64,000 nucleotides of DNA from Chionomys nivalis (GCF_950005125.1 NC_080086.1:64643326-64707325); one strand, 5' to 3'. Positions 10,839 to 22,135 are shown, numbered from the stretch's first letter. Numbers and translations: made by a program. The notes: generated by a model from the sequence alone, not told the origin.

Positions 10839-11261
10839 AGACAACTTTTTCAAAAGGCAAAGCAGCAAGAAGTGAATAGAGACTTAAGTTCTTGTGTGTG
10901 GATGATAGCAGTTCACCCCCAGCAAAATCCAGAAATTCAAACACGTGACTCTCTGCTGAGACCGCATAAGCCTAAGCTGTAATGGGAAAACCAGATTCCA
11001 GAAATCCGACCCCAAACTCAATGTTACTTGAAAGGTAAGAACCTGAGAAGTTTGCGTGAAGACTGAGGAAAGCCTCCAAACCATAAATCCCCAAAGGCCT
11101 CAGTGCTACTCACACACAGCTGCTCTCAGCCTCCATCAGGGTCTCCAGCCCCCACGCCCGTCCACTCTGGCATCCCATGGAGACTCCAGTCCTTCCCCAG
11201 CAGCCGTTATTGCCCCAGCACTTTGAGTTTCTCTTTAAAATTATTATTATCATATTATCGT
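10839..11261. other. Unique intronic sequence
   Basis: No repeat or exon recognised. Confidence 0.5.
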
Positions 11262-11384
11262 TTTTGTGTGTGCAGGGTGCACATGTATTGTGGTGGCACA
11301 CGTGTGGAGGGTAGAAGATACCTGGGGAGGTTGCTAGCCTTGGCAGCAAGCACTTACACCTGCAGAGCCATCTTGTCAGCCCCC
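11262..11384 (-). mobile_element. tRNA-derived SINE fragment, antisense
   Basis: Ends with gcagagccatcttgtcagcc, the antisense head of a B2/B4-superfamily SINE. The remainder is heavily decayed. Confidence 0.5.
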
Positions 11385-11884
11385 AGCTAGGTCAGCATAA
11401 AGCCTCACAATGCTTACTTCCTTAGGGTAAATTCTTACAGGTGAGCCAGTGGGTGAGAAGGGCTTCCCTTCGAGCCTGTGATGAACGCTGCCAACCTGCT
11501 ATCATAAGTTGTCAGAGCTTACACACCCACAATGCCTGTCTCCAACTCTACCCACTGTGTGCACCAACACTACTTCACGAAGATTTATGTATCTTTGGCG
11601 GCTTCAAGCCTGGACATCTGTTGTATGCTTCTTGGCCCGGGGACTTGTTCTTTTATATCGTGCCCATTCAGATAGTCTGATCATCCTCTTAGTGGGATGT
11701 CAAGACTTTCCCATTGCTTTCAGTGAATATTTCATATTTTAAAGTATGGAATCCTTTTAGGGGTCGAGTATTGACAGACAGTTACTATGGGTTTTCTGCA
11801 GTGGCTTCTCTGATGGTGCTCAGGAAACTGTGACTCACGCTCATGCTCTTCTTGTCACATAAATATTCTCTTTCCCCCTGGCCC
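11385..11884. other. Unique intronic sequence
   Basis: Nothing recognised. Confidence 0.5.
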
Positions 11885-12040
11885 TGCGGATTAAACTCAA
11901 GGCCTCACAAATGTCAGGCAAAGGTCTTACTTCCCAATCTCTAATATATGCTGTATATAATATATAACAAATAAACATATAATATATAATGTATATACTA
12001 TTTAACAAACATAATATGATAAAATAGATGTAACAAAAAC
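11885..12040 (-). mobile_element. ID-like fragment followed by AT-rich tract
   Basis: 11885-11940 resembles an antisense ID head (ttaaactcaaggcctcacaa). 11941-12040 is low-complexity TATA/ATAA sequence. Confidence 0.45.
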
Positions 12041-12044
12041 ATCT

Positions 12045-12250
12045 TTGCAACAGGTTCTCACATGATCCAGGGTGGTATCAAACTCACCATCTGGCACAGG
12101 ATGACCTTGAACTTCCACCACCCAAGTGCGGAGGTCACAGCTGTGTGCCGCGACTCCTGCATTCTGTGGTGCTGAGGATCAGCCCTGAGGCTGAGGACTC
12201 TGTGCGTGTGAGGCAAGCACTCTGCCACCTGCACTGTGTCCCCAGCCTCT
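12045..12250 (-). mobile_element. B4 SINE (B1 body + ID head), antisense
   Basis: Antisense B1-like body (tggtatcaaactcaccatct...tgaccttgaacttccaccac) followed by the antisense ID head (gaggcaagcactctgccacc...tgtccccagcc). Confidence 0.7.
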
Positions 12251-12531
12251 CGTGTATATTTTCTTAGAAGAATTGTATGTTTCTATCTTTGAAATATTTC
12301 AATCTGCTAATATTTACTTTAAAATGTCACTCAGATTCCAAATCTAAACTTGTTTATTTCAGATGCTTACCCTTCTGTATCAGAGTCACTGTGGCATGAA
12401 CTGCTCTCCACCTCTTTGTCCTGTGTCATCGTGTTATGTGTGACGGGACCTTGAACAGTACCCAGTGTCAGGATGAAGGTGAGTTGCTTCAAAACCACGG
12501 TAATCAAAAAAGACCATGTAGGATGGGGGGG

Positions 12532-12630
12532 GGGTGAATTGGGAGAGGGTGAGTTGAGGGAGGGTGAATTGAGGGAGGGTGAATTGGGGGAGGGTGAGCT
12601 GGAGGAGGGTGAGCTGGGGGAGGGTGAGTT
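12532..12630. repeat. 15-bp minisatellite, 7 copies
   Basis: gggtgaattg/gggtgagctg units every 15 bp from 12532 to 12622, following a run of ten G. G-clusters are regularly spaced on the plus strand. The 15-bp period keeps minus-strand frames open as short Pro-rich repeats, which is not evidence of coding. Confidence 0.93.
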
Positions 12631-12719
12631 TCTGCCCCTGGCATGAAGCTCCATTGTGTTAACATGAAAAGAAGCCATGAGCTACGGTACGACTTTGGGC
12701 TTGTATTTCCTGAAACTGC

Positions 12720-12945
12720 TGAGCTGGAGAGATTGCTCAACAGTTCAGAGTGTTTGCTGCTCTTGCCGAGAACCCAAGTTTGGTTCCCAGCACCCACGTG
12801 GCGACTCATAACCACCTGTGACTCCGGCTCCAGGGGCCTGATGCCCCTGCATTCACACACACAACACATAACATAGCATACACATGCACACTTCAAAATT
12901 ATCATATTTGAAGATGATAATTCACCATGCTGTGCTGTATACATA
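12720..12945 (+). mobile_element. B3/B2 SINE
   Basis: Head gctggagagattgctcaaca, body gttcccagcacccacgtggc and gactccggctccagggg, then a CA-rich tail. Confidence 0.88.
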
Positions 12946-13639
12946 AAAATTTAAGAAGGTAAAAAGTTCCCAAAACATCCTGGGATAAACGGCCTTCAAA
13001 GATTTGAAATATAGATTCTGTAGAACACTTGGAAAGAATCTTTAAAAGGTGTCCTCAAGATCTATTTGTGGAATTCCATGGATCTTTCCTTTTAAGGTAA
13101 ATTTATTTAGCAGAAATTCTGCCTTGATGAGGAAGCACAATGCTATAAAATTAATCTCATTAGCACATTTGCCATCAAGGGAAGACTCAGTTACTCTTTC
13201 AAAACCTCCAGGATAAGGGAGAACTTGACAAAACGACACTAAGTTCACCTTTAAGGGTAAGATAAAATATTTTAAAAGACACAATGTTCCTTTAAACGTG
13301 GAGAGATCTGCACCATCAAATTTTATAATAGACACAATGAAACTGAGGGAATTAAAACATTTTAACACTTGCACAAGGAAAGTTACATCAGTAAACCGGC
13401 ATGGAAAGCCCCAGAAGAGACCTAGTTGCTCCCAATAAGCTGACATGGGATAAATTGGTGTTTCATGTCTTTGGGAAAGAGCTGGTCATGCCCCAGTGAC
13501 TCTGAGATGGGGGGTAAGCACTGAGAGAACTCACCATCTGCCATGGCAGCATCTTCCCTGCCCTATCAACTACAGAGTAGCTGGCGTAGAAGCTCCCTCC
13601 AGAGCACAGGCCAGGCAAAGTCAGGGAACATGAATCTGT
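12946..13639. other. Repeat-free AT-rich block, possible conserved noncoding sequence
   Basis: No repeat family recognised. 13042-13446 minus holds a 134-codon open frame without recognisable domains. TAAT/ATTA motifs cluster near 13150-13165 (ttaatctcattag). Confidence 0.4.
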
Positions 13640-13940
13640 AATCCCTGAGTTTCTACAGCAAGATGGAAGGCAGAACCAGGAGAATCCCCGAGTCTTGTGG
13701 GCCAGCCAGCAGGGCATTTACAGCATCAAGTAGAAAGAGACCCTGTCTCTAACAAGGTTAAGGAAAGGACTGACTACCAAGGTTGTCCTCTGACCTCCAC
13801 GTGTGCACTGTAACACACACACACACACATACACACACACACACACATACACACAAACAGGCACTCTGGAGATCTGAGCTCAGGTCCTCATGGTCACACG
13901 GTAAGCACACTACCCGTTGAGCCATTTTCTCTGCTCTCCA
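13640..13940. mobile_element. Head-to-head SINEs sharing a (CA)n tract
   Basis: 13640-13808 is a plus-strand B4/RSINE-type 3' half (gtaatccctgagtttctaca, agaccctgtctctaac, tcctctgacctccacgtgtg). 13809-13858 is (CA)n with TA interruptions. 13861-13940 is an antisense SINE head (gagctcaggtcctcatgg...gttgagccattttctctgc). Confidence 0.65.
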
Positions 13941-15241
13941 TATCTTGAACAGACTTTTTGGGGTTAAGGGTGTTTTCCTGGTGTGTGATTGTTTAATTTG
14001 TGAAAATGGTCACTGAACTTCTTTCCAGTCAGGGTAAAGTGAGCATGGACCTGGCTGGCTATCACCCTTGTCTCAGCAGTTCTGCAGAGCTCCCTGAACC
14101 ACAATGTGGACACTGAGGTGCTGGGCAGACCTTCATCACTGCTGTCTGGTACTTGCTTGTACCGTCTGATAATGGCTGGCACACTTTGATTGTTTTACAA
14201 AAACCAGACTAAAAGTTTTATGATGTGTCTGACCTTTTGATTCTGGAAAACGATTAGCTGTCTATAAAGTCCATGCTGGAGAACTGTACAGTTAGATCAC
14301 AAAACTCTCAAAATCACAAAAATTACCATAATGTTCCAAGTAAGTTTACATTTTATATTGGGTGGTGTTCCTAGCTGCCCTTGTCCATGTGGAGCGCAGA
14401 CCCAGTGGTGAACATGAGTGCATTATTTCTCCAACAGGAATCACTGTGATCCTGTTCCAGCAAACCTCTACAGCTCCCTCCAAAATAAGCTCCTACTGGA
14501 ACTTTCCTTGTTACTTCTGAGTTCTTCTGCAGAAAACAGCGAGAAAGGACCCATCTCAGAGGCAGCAGACAGAAAGCTGTGTGCTGTGGGAGCCCCTTCA
14601 GCTGCTCTTCAAGGAACGCCCACAAAATACTCCCTACCCACGGACCTATCAAGACAGGCTCATACCCTATCAGGCTCTATCACAGACCTGAGCATGCTAG
14701 GCCTGAGGGCAAATCTCCACACACTCTGGGAGCATGGGGGTGTGACCGCACACATGGTCGTGGATCCCGTTTGCAATAAAGTGAGCCACAGAGATCTGAC
14801 CCAAAACTCCCTGCAAAGCACCAGAAAAGCCTTAAGACACCTGCCACTCAGGAGGCACGGTGCCTGGGAATATGGCACCCAGAAATAGGGCCCCACTGCC
14901 TCCTACCTTCCAGAGGCTGATCCCCTCGGGTGTGTCCACTCCAGCCCTGACCAACCAAGCAAGGGAGGTCCAGGTAAGAGGGCAGGGTGACAGAGTCACC
15001 AGCTTTCAGGCAGGCCACGGATTCCTCTGTAGTTTGAGTCGTCGGCATGGCCATTAGCAGTCGCCAGGAAGGCAGTGCCAGCTGTCCAGGCTGAGCAACT
15101 CTTTCTACCATCTTTGTTCATAGCGAGGGCGCAAAGTCCTTCATAAATGCTGCTGCATTTACTCACAGTGAGGGTAATTATTAGGCACAAGAAAAAAAAT
15201 AATTAAAACCAGCTTATTTTAGCATTAATGATTAGCTCTGC

Positions 15242-15244
<3 letters not shown>
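13941..15244. other. Unique intronic sequence, about 1.3 kb
   Basis: No repeat family recognised with confidence. A 156-codon plus frame (14418-14888) has no homologous family that I recognise; an old LTR relic is possible but unsupported. Confidence 0.4.

Positions 15245-15273
<29 letters not shown>
15245..15273. repeat. Poly(T) run, 29 bp
   Basis: Uninterrupted T; reads poly(A) on the Tgfa sense strand. Confidence 0.97.
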
Positions 15274-15278
<5 letters not shown>

Positions 15279-15511
15279 CAAGACTTGCTTTAGGGGCCAT
15301 TTCCAGTTTATAGGACAGTAGCATTCCTGGAACCTGTGGGTGGCTTAGTTTGAGCTACACAGGAAGCAGAATGTCACAGAGAGGGTGTGAGGATATGGTT
15401 GGTCACTGCTTCTGGGAACCGGCGTTCCCCATCACATACTACGCCGGAAGAGATGGCAGGGCGGAGCCTATTGCTGGGGTCAGTGCACTAGGCACAGAGT
15501 TCTGATCTCAC
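15274..15511. other. Unique intronic sequence
   Basis: Nothing recognised. Confidence 0.5.
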
Positions 15512-16165
15512 ATGCTAGTCTTTGTAAACTTGATGCAAATTAGGGTCACTCAGGAAGAGACAGCCTCTAGAGGACTTGCCGCCACCAGACTGGACCAGGG
15601 CTTGTCTGCGAGGCATTTTCCTGGTTAATCATTGATATGAGAAAGCCTGACTTACTGTGGTTAATGCCATCCTGGGCAGGTTCTGGGTTGTACAAAAAAG
15701 GCAGCCTGGGCAAACCACAGGGAACAAGCCACTAAGCATCTTCTGCCATGGTTCCTGCCCTGACTTCCTCCAAGGATGGACTGTGATGGAGACTCAGAAG
15801 CCATCTTCCTGGTGGTGTTTTGAACGGAAACAACCCCCATAAGCTCATATATTTGAGTGCTTGCTCCCTAGTTGATGAAGTGTTTGGGGAAGATTAGGAG
15901 GTGCGGCCTTGTTGGAGGTGTGTGTCTGTCTCATCTCTCTCTGCCAGCTACTGCTTCAGTACCAGGAAGGTCTGTTTCCCGCCATGAGGACCATAGACTA
16001 ACCCTCTAAAACTGTAAGCAAGTCCTCATTTGATGCTTTCTTTTTACAGAGTTGCCTTGGTCATGGTGTCTCTTCACATCAATAGATCAGTAACCAGGAC
16101 ACCCGCCCAAGGTACTTTTTGGTCACGGTGTTTATCATAGCAGCAAACAGCAAACTAGAATACTC
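15512..16165 (-). mobile_element. hAT-Charlie-like repeat (URR1 type), antisense, split
   Basis: Left part 15512-15806 shows tttgtaaacttgatgcaaat and ggttcctgccctgacttcct. The expected terminal part (ctttttggtcacggtgttta) resumes only at about 16110. The roughly 300 bp between belongs to a different repeat. Confidence 0.6.
15807..16107 (-). mobile_element. Second hAT-like rodent repeat nested in the first
   Basis: Landmarks ttaggaggtgcggccttgtt, aaaactgtaagcaagtcctc and gttgccttggtcatggtgtc. The same family occurs in plus orientation at 54250-54712. Confidence 0.6.
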
Positions 16166-16419
16166 TATAGCATTCTAGTTCCTGTGCAGACAGAATCTCC
16201 AGAAAGCTGGCATGGGGTTCCCCAGTGGTGTGTGGCTGTCATATGGGACAGGGTGTTTCTCCACACACTGTCCGGAACCTTTCAGAGATGTCTCCTATTT
16301 AGGAAGACTCACACGTATGACCTGGGCCATGGGGGAGTGGGTAAGGGGAGACACTCTTACTTAAAAAGAAAGCATTGATTGAGCTACATTCTTGTTCTTC
16401 TTTGAGACAGAACAAACTG

Positions 16420-16552
16420 AACTATTTTCTTCTTCTTCTTTGAGTTCTCTGTGACTTTGACAGGCTTGGAACTTACTATGTAGACCAGGCTGGCTCAGAT
16501 CCTCAGGCCTGCTTCTGCCACTTGAGTGCTGGGATTAAAGCCTGGCCTGAGC
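16420..16552 (-). mobile_element. B1 SINE, antisense, diverged
   Basis: Landmarks actatgtagaccaggctggc and gagtgctgggattaaagcct, with a pyrimidine (TTC)n start. Confidence 0.8.
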
Positions 16553-16609
16553 CAGATTCTAAATAATGCCCATCTTTGAAAGAGGAGGAGGAGGGAGTGG
16601 CTTGGGGGT

Positions 16610-16692
16610 GGGGCTGTGATTCCCTAGCTCAGCAGTAGAGTGCTTGGCTGCCTCGCCCAAGGCCCGGGATTTGGTCCCCAGCACTACACAGC
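16610..16692 (+). mobile_element. ID SINE
   Basis: ctagctcagcagtagagtgc, ttggtccccagcactaca: the BC1-related, tRNA-Ala-derived ID element. Too diverged and not foldable as a tRNA gene. Confidence 0.8.
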
Positions 16693-17278
16693 CACACACA
16701 CACAAATGACTCTATCTTAAAACTCAGTGATTGTCAAGGCTCACCCACTTTGCACGAGTCTCCTGACATGACTGTCACACTCACAGGAAGAGACCCCCAC
16801 AGGACCTGCGCTGGTCTAGGCTGAACGACAGACAGACAGACAGAGGAAGACATACGGGTTCTGGGGATGGACACTCATTAAAGCTATGCCACTTAGGCCT
16901 TTAAAAAGTCGTTTACTAGGCAGGCCTGCGGGTTCTACGCACAGCGCTGTCAAACGTGAGTGATTTCCCCACTCAGACATCTTTTCGCCGAGTCAGCGGG
17001 AGACGATGAGGAGGTTTGATTTTCTATCCTGCTGACCTAGAAACTTCCTGGACTGTGGTCACCCGAGATGACCAGCAGACAGAGACATTGCACACATTAA
17101 AGCAGAGCCAAGAGAGCACTGCTTTTATCCCTGACAACTGACTGTGCCATCTTCAGGGTCACCAATGTTTACAGGTCCCCTGACAGTGTCTCATCAGGAC
17201 CTGCAAGGAGATTCTGCCAAGGAGAACTTGTGTTACGATAAATAATTTTAATTTTTATTATATTTTTAGATGCATTTA
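16693..17278. other. Unique intronic sequence
   Basis: Includes a short (GACA)n near 16828. Otherwise nothing recognised. Confidence 0.5.
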
Positions 17279-17302
17279 TTGTGTGTGTGTGTGTGTGTGT
17301 GT
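17279..17302. repeat. (TG)n microsatellite
   Basis: About 12 units. Confidence 0.95.
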
Positions 17303-17374
17303 AAGCAAAGGTTAAAAATCCCAGAGGTAGGGTACTCAGAACCCTGTATTCCATTATCATCTGGGTTTGATTTC

Positions 17375-17500
17375 CACATCTCCCACTTTCTAGTGACCTT
17401 GGGAAGGCTTTATAACTTTCTGTGCCTCAGTTTTACCAAGTGTAAGATGTGGCTGCTAAAATTACCTCCTTTGAGTTACAGAAATTAAATGGTCTAGACA
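17375..17500 (+). mobile_element. MIR SINE relic
   Basis: The MIR core is visible: tagtgaccttgggaaggctt, ctttctgtgcctcagtttta, caagtgtaagatgtggctgc. Confidence 0.8.
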
Positions 17501-17709
17501 GACCAATACCCAGCTTGTAGCAAATACAGTCTGTCAGCTCACATTGAAACTACATGAGTTTAACACACACAAGAAACACAAGTTCATTGTGACATGTTGA
17601 ACTCTCATGGTAGCTTTGGCAATTATATATATTGATTCAATAAGATGTAATTAATAAAGGCCAAGCTACTATCTGTAGGGTTCATGCTTTTGATATTAAA
17701 ATTAGATTT

Positions 17710-17831
17710 TTGCTGAGGGAGGAGGATTGCTACAAATTCAAAGTCAGCCTAGGCTACATATGGGTTCCAGGCCATTCTGAGCTACAGAGTGAAACCCTGT
17801 TGAGAAAGAGAAAGAGAGAGCGAGAGATAGG

Positions 17832-17879
<48 letters not shown>
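17710..17879 (+). mobile_element. B1-like SINE 3' half with (GA)n tail expansion
   Basis: ctgagggaggaggattgcta, tcaaagtcagcctaggctac, gagtgaaaccctgttgagaa, then GA-rich sequence from 17803 with about 20 perfect GA units to 17879. Confidence 0.75.
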
Positions 17880-17884
<5 letters not shown>

Positions 17885-19354
17885 GTACTGACCCAGGGTT
17901 GAGACAGAAGCTGCCCACAGTGGCCCCTGTGGCCAGGCCTCAGAATTCTGCCTTCTCTGGTCGGCTTTTATTTAACTGGGTGTTGGTTGCAAAGTGTGCT
18001 GAAAACTGACTTTAATAGAAGATACCGGACTTTTATAGAGGCATGTCATAGCCTGTTACAGTATCGGGAAGATTTGTTTGTGGCAGATTTTGGAGTGACA
18101 TGTGACACCTTCCCTTTCTGAGACCTCAAACGTCTTCCTAGATCTACTGGGCAAGGTGCAAGGTGCAGAGGGGTTCTTGCCACAACCCAAGCCCCTCGGG
18201 TAGAGATGAGAGAAGGACCGAAGAAAGGGCTGCTATGAGCAGCTGGGTGACAAAAGAGAAGGAAAAGATGTCCTCTTTGGCTCGGGTTGCAAGGATGCTG
18301 TCCAGGGCCTCCGCTCTGCTCCATCTCACCCCCTTTCTCCTAGGCTCATGAATTCAAGAAACACTTTAGCCAAAGGAACTGGTCACAAAAGGGTTAGATG
18401 CATGAAACATCTGGGAGCTGGGCTATGACTTTCAAGAGAAGACCCTAGATTCAGGATGAATCCATGAACTGCACGATCCGAGCCTCCACAGCTTAGAAGT
18501 GGGGACTCCAGCTTGAGACCCCAGGAAACAAAGCTACCATCCTGCCTCAAAACCACTGAGTACTTCCCACCATCCCCAAAAGGCCAACGGAGAGGGGACT
18601 TTGAGGTGACGGCTCTAGTTCACTTCAGACTCAGACCTGCCTCATTCCAGAATTCAGCTGAAGAGAAGCAAGGGCTCCAGGGATGGGGCACTGTCACTCA
18701 AAGGTAGGACCATCTTAGCTTTTAAGAGCAAATGCTGCTCAGCCCCACCAAGCTCTAGCAAAATGTGACTGAAGCCTGAGAACCCAGATGCACAGGCCCC
18801 ATGCTGTGGGAACTCAGTGAGACGCCTGTCAAAGCACTGAAGGGGCAGAGCCACAGCCTCAGCACTCAACGGCAAGGGGAAAAATAGCCTCATAAAGACG
18901 GTCTTGCTTCATAGGACCTGCTTCTCCAGCAACGACACAAAGCATGGAGAACAGCAGTGGGTGGCAAGGGACAATGTGGGAGGAACCCTTCCAGTGCACA
19001 CACAGAGCAAAAGCCTCATCCTTTCAGCCCTGGAGAACTCCACCAAGGAAGGAGCTGGCACAGGGAGGCTACGCCACCCTCAGCTTCTCCCGGTTCTCCT
19101 CAGTCTGTCTTCATGGATGAGAGATGTCCCTAGGGTTGGGGACGTCTTCCACTTTTCTGTTAAAAGGGAGACGTTTCCAGGGTATGACTCCTCCCCTTGC
19201 AATGAGGTGGACGACACACACAGGAAAGAGAAGTTTTTTAATGGACCACGCTGCCAACCGCCTGAGCTTGAATGTACCCCGATCTCTTGCCTTCATTAGC
19301 CCAGCGCTAGGAAAGTCATCTAACACAGGGCCCACCTGATAACACTGTACCGAG
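17880..19354. other. Unique intronic sequence, about 1.5 kb
   Basis: No repeat family recognised. Open frames up to 131 codons (18904-19299 plus) show no domain. Confidence 0.5.
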
Positions 19355-19495
19355 GACCTGGGGGTGGGTGAAATGGCTCAGCTGCTAAGGAGCTTGCCAG
19401 GCAAGCCTGAGGATTGGAGTTTGTCCCCGGGGTCCTGTGCAGAGGTAATCATCGAGAGCAAGTTCTACAGAGTTGTCCTTGAGCATCCACGTAAT
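19355..19495 (+). mobile_element. tRNA-derived SINE, truncated
   Basis: Head gtgggtgaaatggctcagct with a decayed body. Only the first half is convincing. Confidence 0.5.
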
Positions 19496-20044
19496 AAGCC
19501 AGATTCTTAAGAAATGCTAAGTGTTCTGTGCGACTTATTCACCGCTACTGAGCACAAGACGTTGCAAAGCAAAAAACTCAAGCTGAACCGTCAGGACCTA
19601 GGAACCCCCACATTTGGGTTCTAAAAGAGGACTGTGACATGGGATCCACAGGGCCATGAAGGTGAACTGGTGAGGAGCCACTCAGCTGGATGCCAAGGCC
19701 ACCGGGAGGGCTGTATGGGACTGGAACCTGGGGGCGGGTAGGGTTCAGGGCACAGGGCAGAGGCTCTTGACCAATACTAGTGGGGGTGTGCTTGGAGACA
19801 GCACAGCTGGACCAGGCTCCGTGATCACCGGAGCTGCTAGACACCCAGGACGAAGGGAGTGACAAGCTCATCAACTGGACATGATTGCTGTAAACTTGCT
19901 CACCCTTGACTTTCACATCTGCTCCTATCATTTGTAAATCTAGATAGATTTTCAATTTCATTTTTTTCTACATGAACATCATGCGTGTCTTCCTTTCTCA
20001 TTGCACATTTCATTTCTTCATCAAAAGAATTTTTAAAAGCATAT
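19496..20044. other. Unique intronic sequence
   Basis: Nothing recognised. Confidence 0.5.
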
Positions 20045-20150
20045 TTGTAACCCTGGAATTTGGCAGGTGGAGGCAGGAAAACCATAACGTCAAGGTCATC
20101 CTCAGCTATATAAGTGAGTTCGAGGCTAGCCTGGGATACACAAGACTTCG
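20045..20150 (+). mobile_element. B1 SINE fragment (left arm of inverted pair)
   Basis: taaccctggaatttggcagg, aggcaggaaaacc, gttcgaggctagcctgggat. Lies about 15 bp from an opposite-strand B1. Confidence 0.75.
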
Positions 20151-20164
20151 CCTAATTTCTTTTC

Positions 20165-20262
20165 ATGACAGGATTTCTTTTGTAGCCCAGGCTGACCTCA
20201 AAGTTCTGCCTCAGCTTCCCGAGGGCTGGAATCGCAGGCATGAATCACCATGCCTGGCTCAT
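20165..20262 (-). mobile_element. B1 SINE fragment, antisense (right arm of inverted pair)
   Basis: cccaggctgacctcaaagtt, gagggctggaatcgcaggca, accatgcctggctc. Confidence 0.78.
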
Positions 20263-20287
20263 TAACACAAATAAAAATTTAAAAATG

Positions 20288-20478
20288 AATGCGTACAGGT
20301 GTTTTACGGGCATGTAAGTGCACCGCAAGCATGCAGTACCCTCAGAGGGGAGAGGAGGGTGTGGGAGCCCTGGGACTAAAGTTACTGGGGTTTCCGAGCT
20401 GCCGCATGGGTATTAGACTTGAACTCAGATTCTCTGAAGGGCAGTGCTCTCGACCAGAATCATCTCTCCATCCCCTCG
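20288..20478 (-). mobile_element. B3 SINE, antisense
   Basis: ggtgttttacgggcatgtaa, tgggactaaagttactgggg, ttagacttgaactcagattc, atcatctctccatcccc. Confidence 0.8.
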
Positions 20479-20867
20479 CCTGGACAGCTTTGAGGGAGCA
20501 CCTACAATCCCTCTGCCCACCTGTTCTGGAACTGCTTCCCTTTCTGGACGTTCAAAGACTCCTTTCACTCCAGTGAACAACCTAACCTCTCATTGTTTTT
20601 ATATAGAAGAGCCACAATGGGATGGTAGGGTGTGAACTATGTTAAAGTTAATACTTACGGGCTAACACTGAGCTGCTCTCAAGACACAGCCTGGGCTACA
20701 TAGGAAGACCCTGTCACAATCTGCCAATATCATAAAGGTCACACTGGCTTGCACACCTTTTGGCAATCCATGCAGCCATCCTGTAACATATACATGAAAT
20801 GTCCCAAACTCTACTATCATTCTCGAAAATGTGTCAGCTCAGCAGTAATCCATGATGTCTGTCTCCA

Positions 20868-21212
20868 GTGGAGCAGAAGGTCTTGAAGAAAGAAAGGGCT
20901 TACTCAGTCATGTACTTCCAGATCACAATCCATCATTGGGGGAAGTCAGGGCGGGAAGGCAAACAGGAACAGGAAGCTGAGGTCATGGAGGAACCCTGCT
21001 TGCTGACTGGCTCAGAGTCACGCTTAGCTAGTTTTCTTATATACCCCGGGACCACTGGCCTAGGTATGGTGCTGTCTGCAGCAGTCTGGGCCCTCCTATG
21101 TCAATTAATAGTCAAACCAAGCCCTCACAAACATGCCCACAGACCAGCCTAATAAAGACAATTGCCCCGTTGAAGTTAGTTTCAGGCAATTCTAGGCTGT
21201 GTCCAATTGACA
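20868..21212 (+). mobile_element. hAT-Charlie-like repeat (URR1 type)
   Basis: gaagaaagaaagggcttact, gaagtcagggcgggaaggca, gtggtatac-like core replaced by tatatacc, tcaattaatagtcaaacc, and terminal ctgtgtccaattgacatcag. Confidence 0.65.
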
Positions 21213-21671
21213 TCAGGGCCTGGAAGGCAGCAAATTGCGCAGCAAACATGTTTTGTATAATAGTTCCCAGGGCATTTTGGACCTGGGATGCCAGGCTCCT
21301 CTCTTCCAGGTCTAAGTAGGAAATCTGCCTTCTTCCTCAGGTCTCACTGCCTTCTGGCCCTTTCACCCTCTCCTGCTTCGAAAGCTCCAAAGTATCAAGG
21401 CAATCAGATTCTTCTTTGGACTTCACTAAGGCAGACACAGGATGGCTGGCCTTAGGATGTTCTTCATGTAAGATAGAGTAATGGCCCAGTCCATGTGTGA
21501 CCTCTGCATGTGTCTTGGTACCTGTGTTCCTTGGGCCAACTGGGGTACTCAGTACTTTCCCAACAGAACTCTGGAGCCAATTCTTTCTAAGTAGCCACAT
21601 TTTGCACAGGAGGACGGAGGGAAGGTGATGTTTTTGTAGGAGTAGGACCTGGGCTCTATTTTTGGCAGGAC

Positions 21672-21675
<4 letters not shown>
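21213..21675. other. Unique intronic sequence
   Basis: Nothing recognised. Confidence 0.5.

Positions 21676-21747
<72 letters not shown>
21676..21747. repeat. (GA)36 microsatellite
   Basis: 72 bp of uninterrupted GA on the plus strand, hence CU repeats in the Tgfa transcript. Such a tract may bind polypyrimidine-tract proteins or form triplex DNA. Confidence 0.97.
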
Positions 21748-21748
<1 letters not shown>

Positions 21749-21981
21749 GCTCTCCTTGGCTATGTCTGGCCGCTACTGGGAAGAGATGCCAATCAGAGGG
21801 AAGCCAGCTGGGCACCCCAGTTTAGCAATGTGTAACTGACTGCAATGGGTGACAACTATTCACTTGGGAACCTAAGTTAAGAACACGGAGTCTCCAGAGT
21901 TTACAAGTGTGGCTTTCTTCAGAGAAGTCTATCATGGCATGTCCCAGCTTTGTCTGTGTTTGGGATGCCACATTTATCATC

Positions 21982-22135
21982 AGCCAGGCGTGAGGGCACA
22001 TCCCCGCAATCCCAGCTCTGGGGTGGTGGAGGCAGAAGGATCGAGAGTTCAAGGCCACTCTCGACTACAGATCCAATCAAAGGTCAAGGCCGATTTGGGC
22101 TGTACGTGACCCTGTCTCTAAAAACCAGACCAGAC
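21982..22135 (+). mobile_element. B1/B4-type SINE, diverged
   Basis: gccaggcgtgagggcacatc, ggaggcagaaggatcgagag, gaccctgtctctaaaaacca, then a short (CCAGA)n. Confidence 0.7.

Noticed and set aside
14360..14890. Possible LTR or endogenous retroviral segment
   Set aside because: No TG...CA ends, polyadenylation signal or retroviral motif could be placed.
16610..16692. Possible tRNA gene
   Set aside because: The tRNA-like sequence is an ID SINE. The many other tRNA-like heads are also SINEs.
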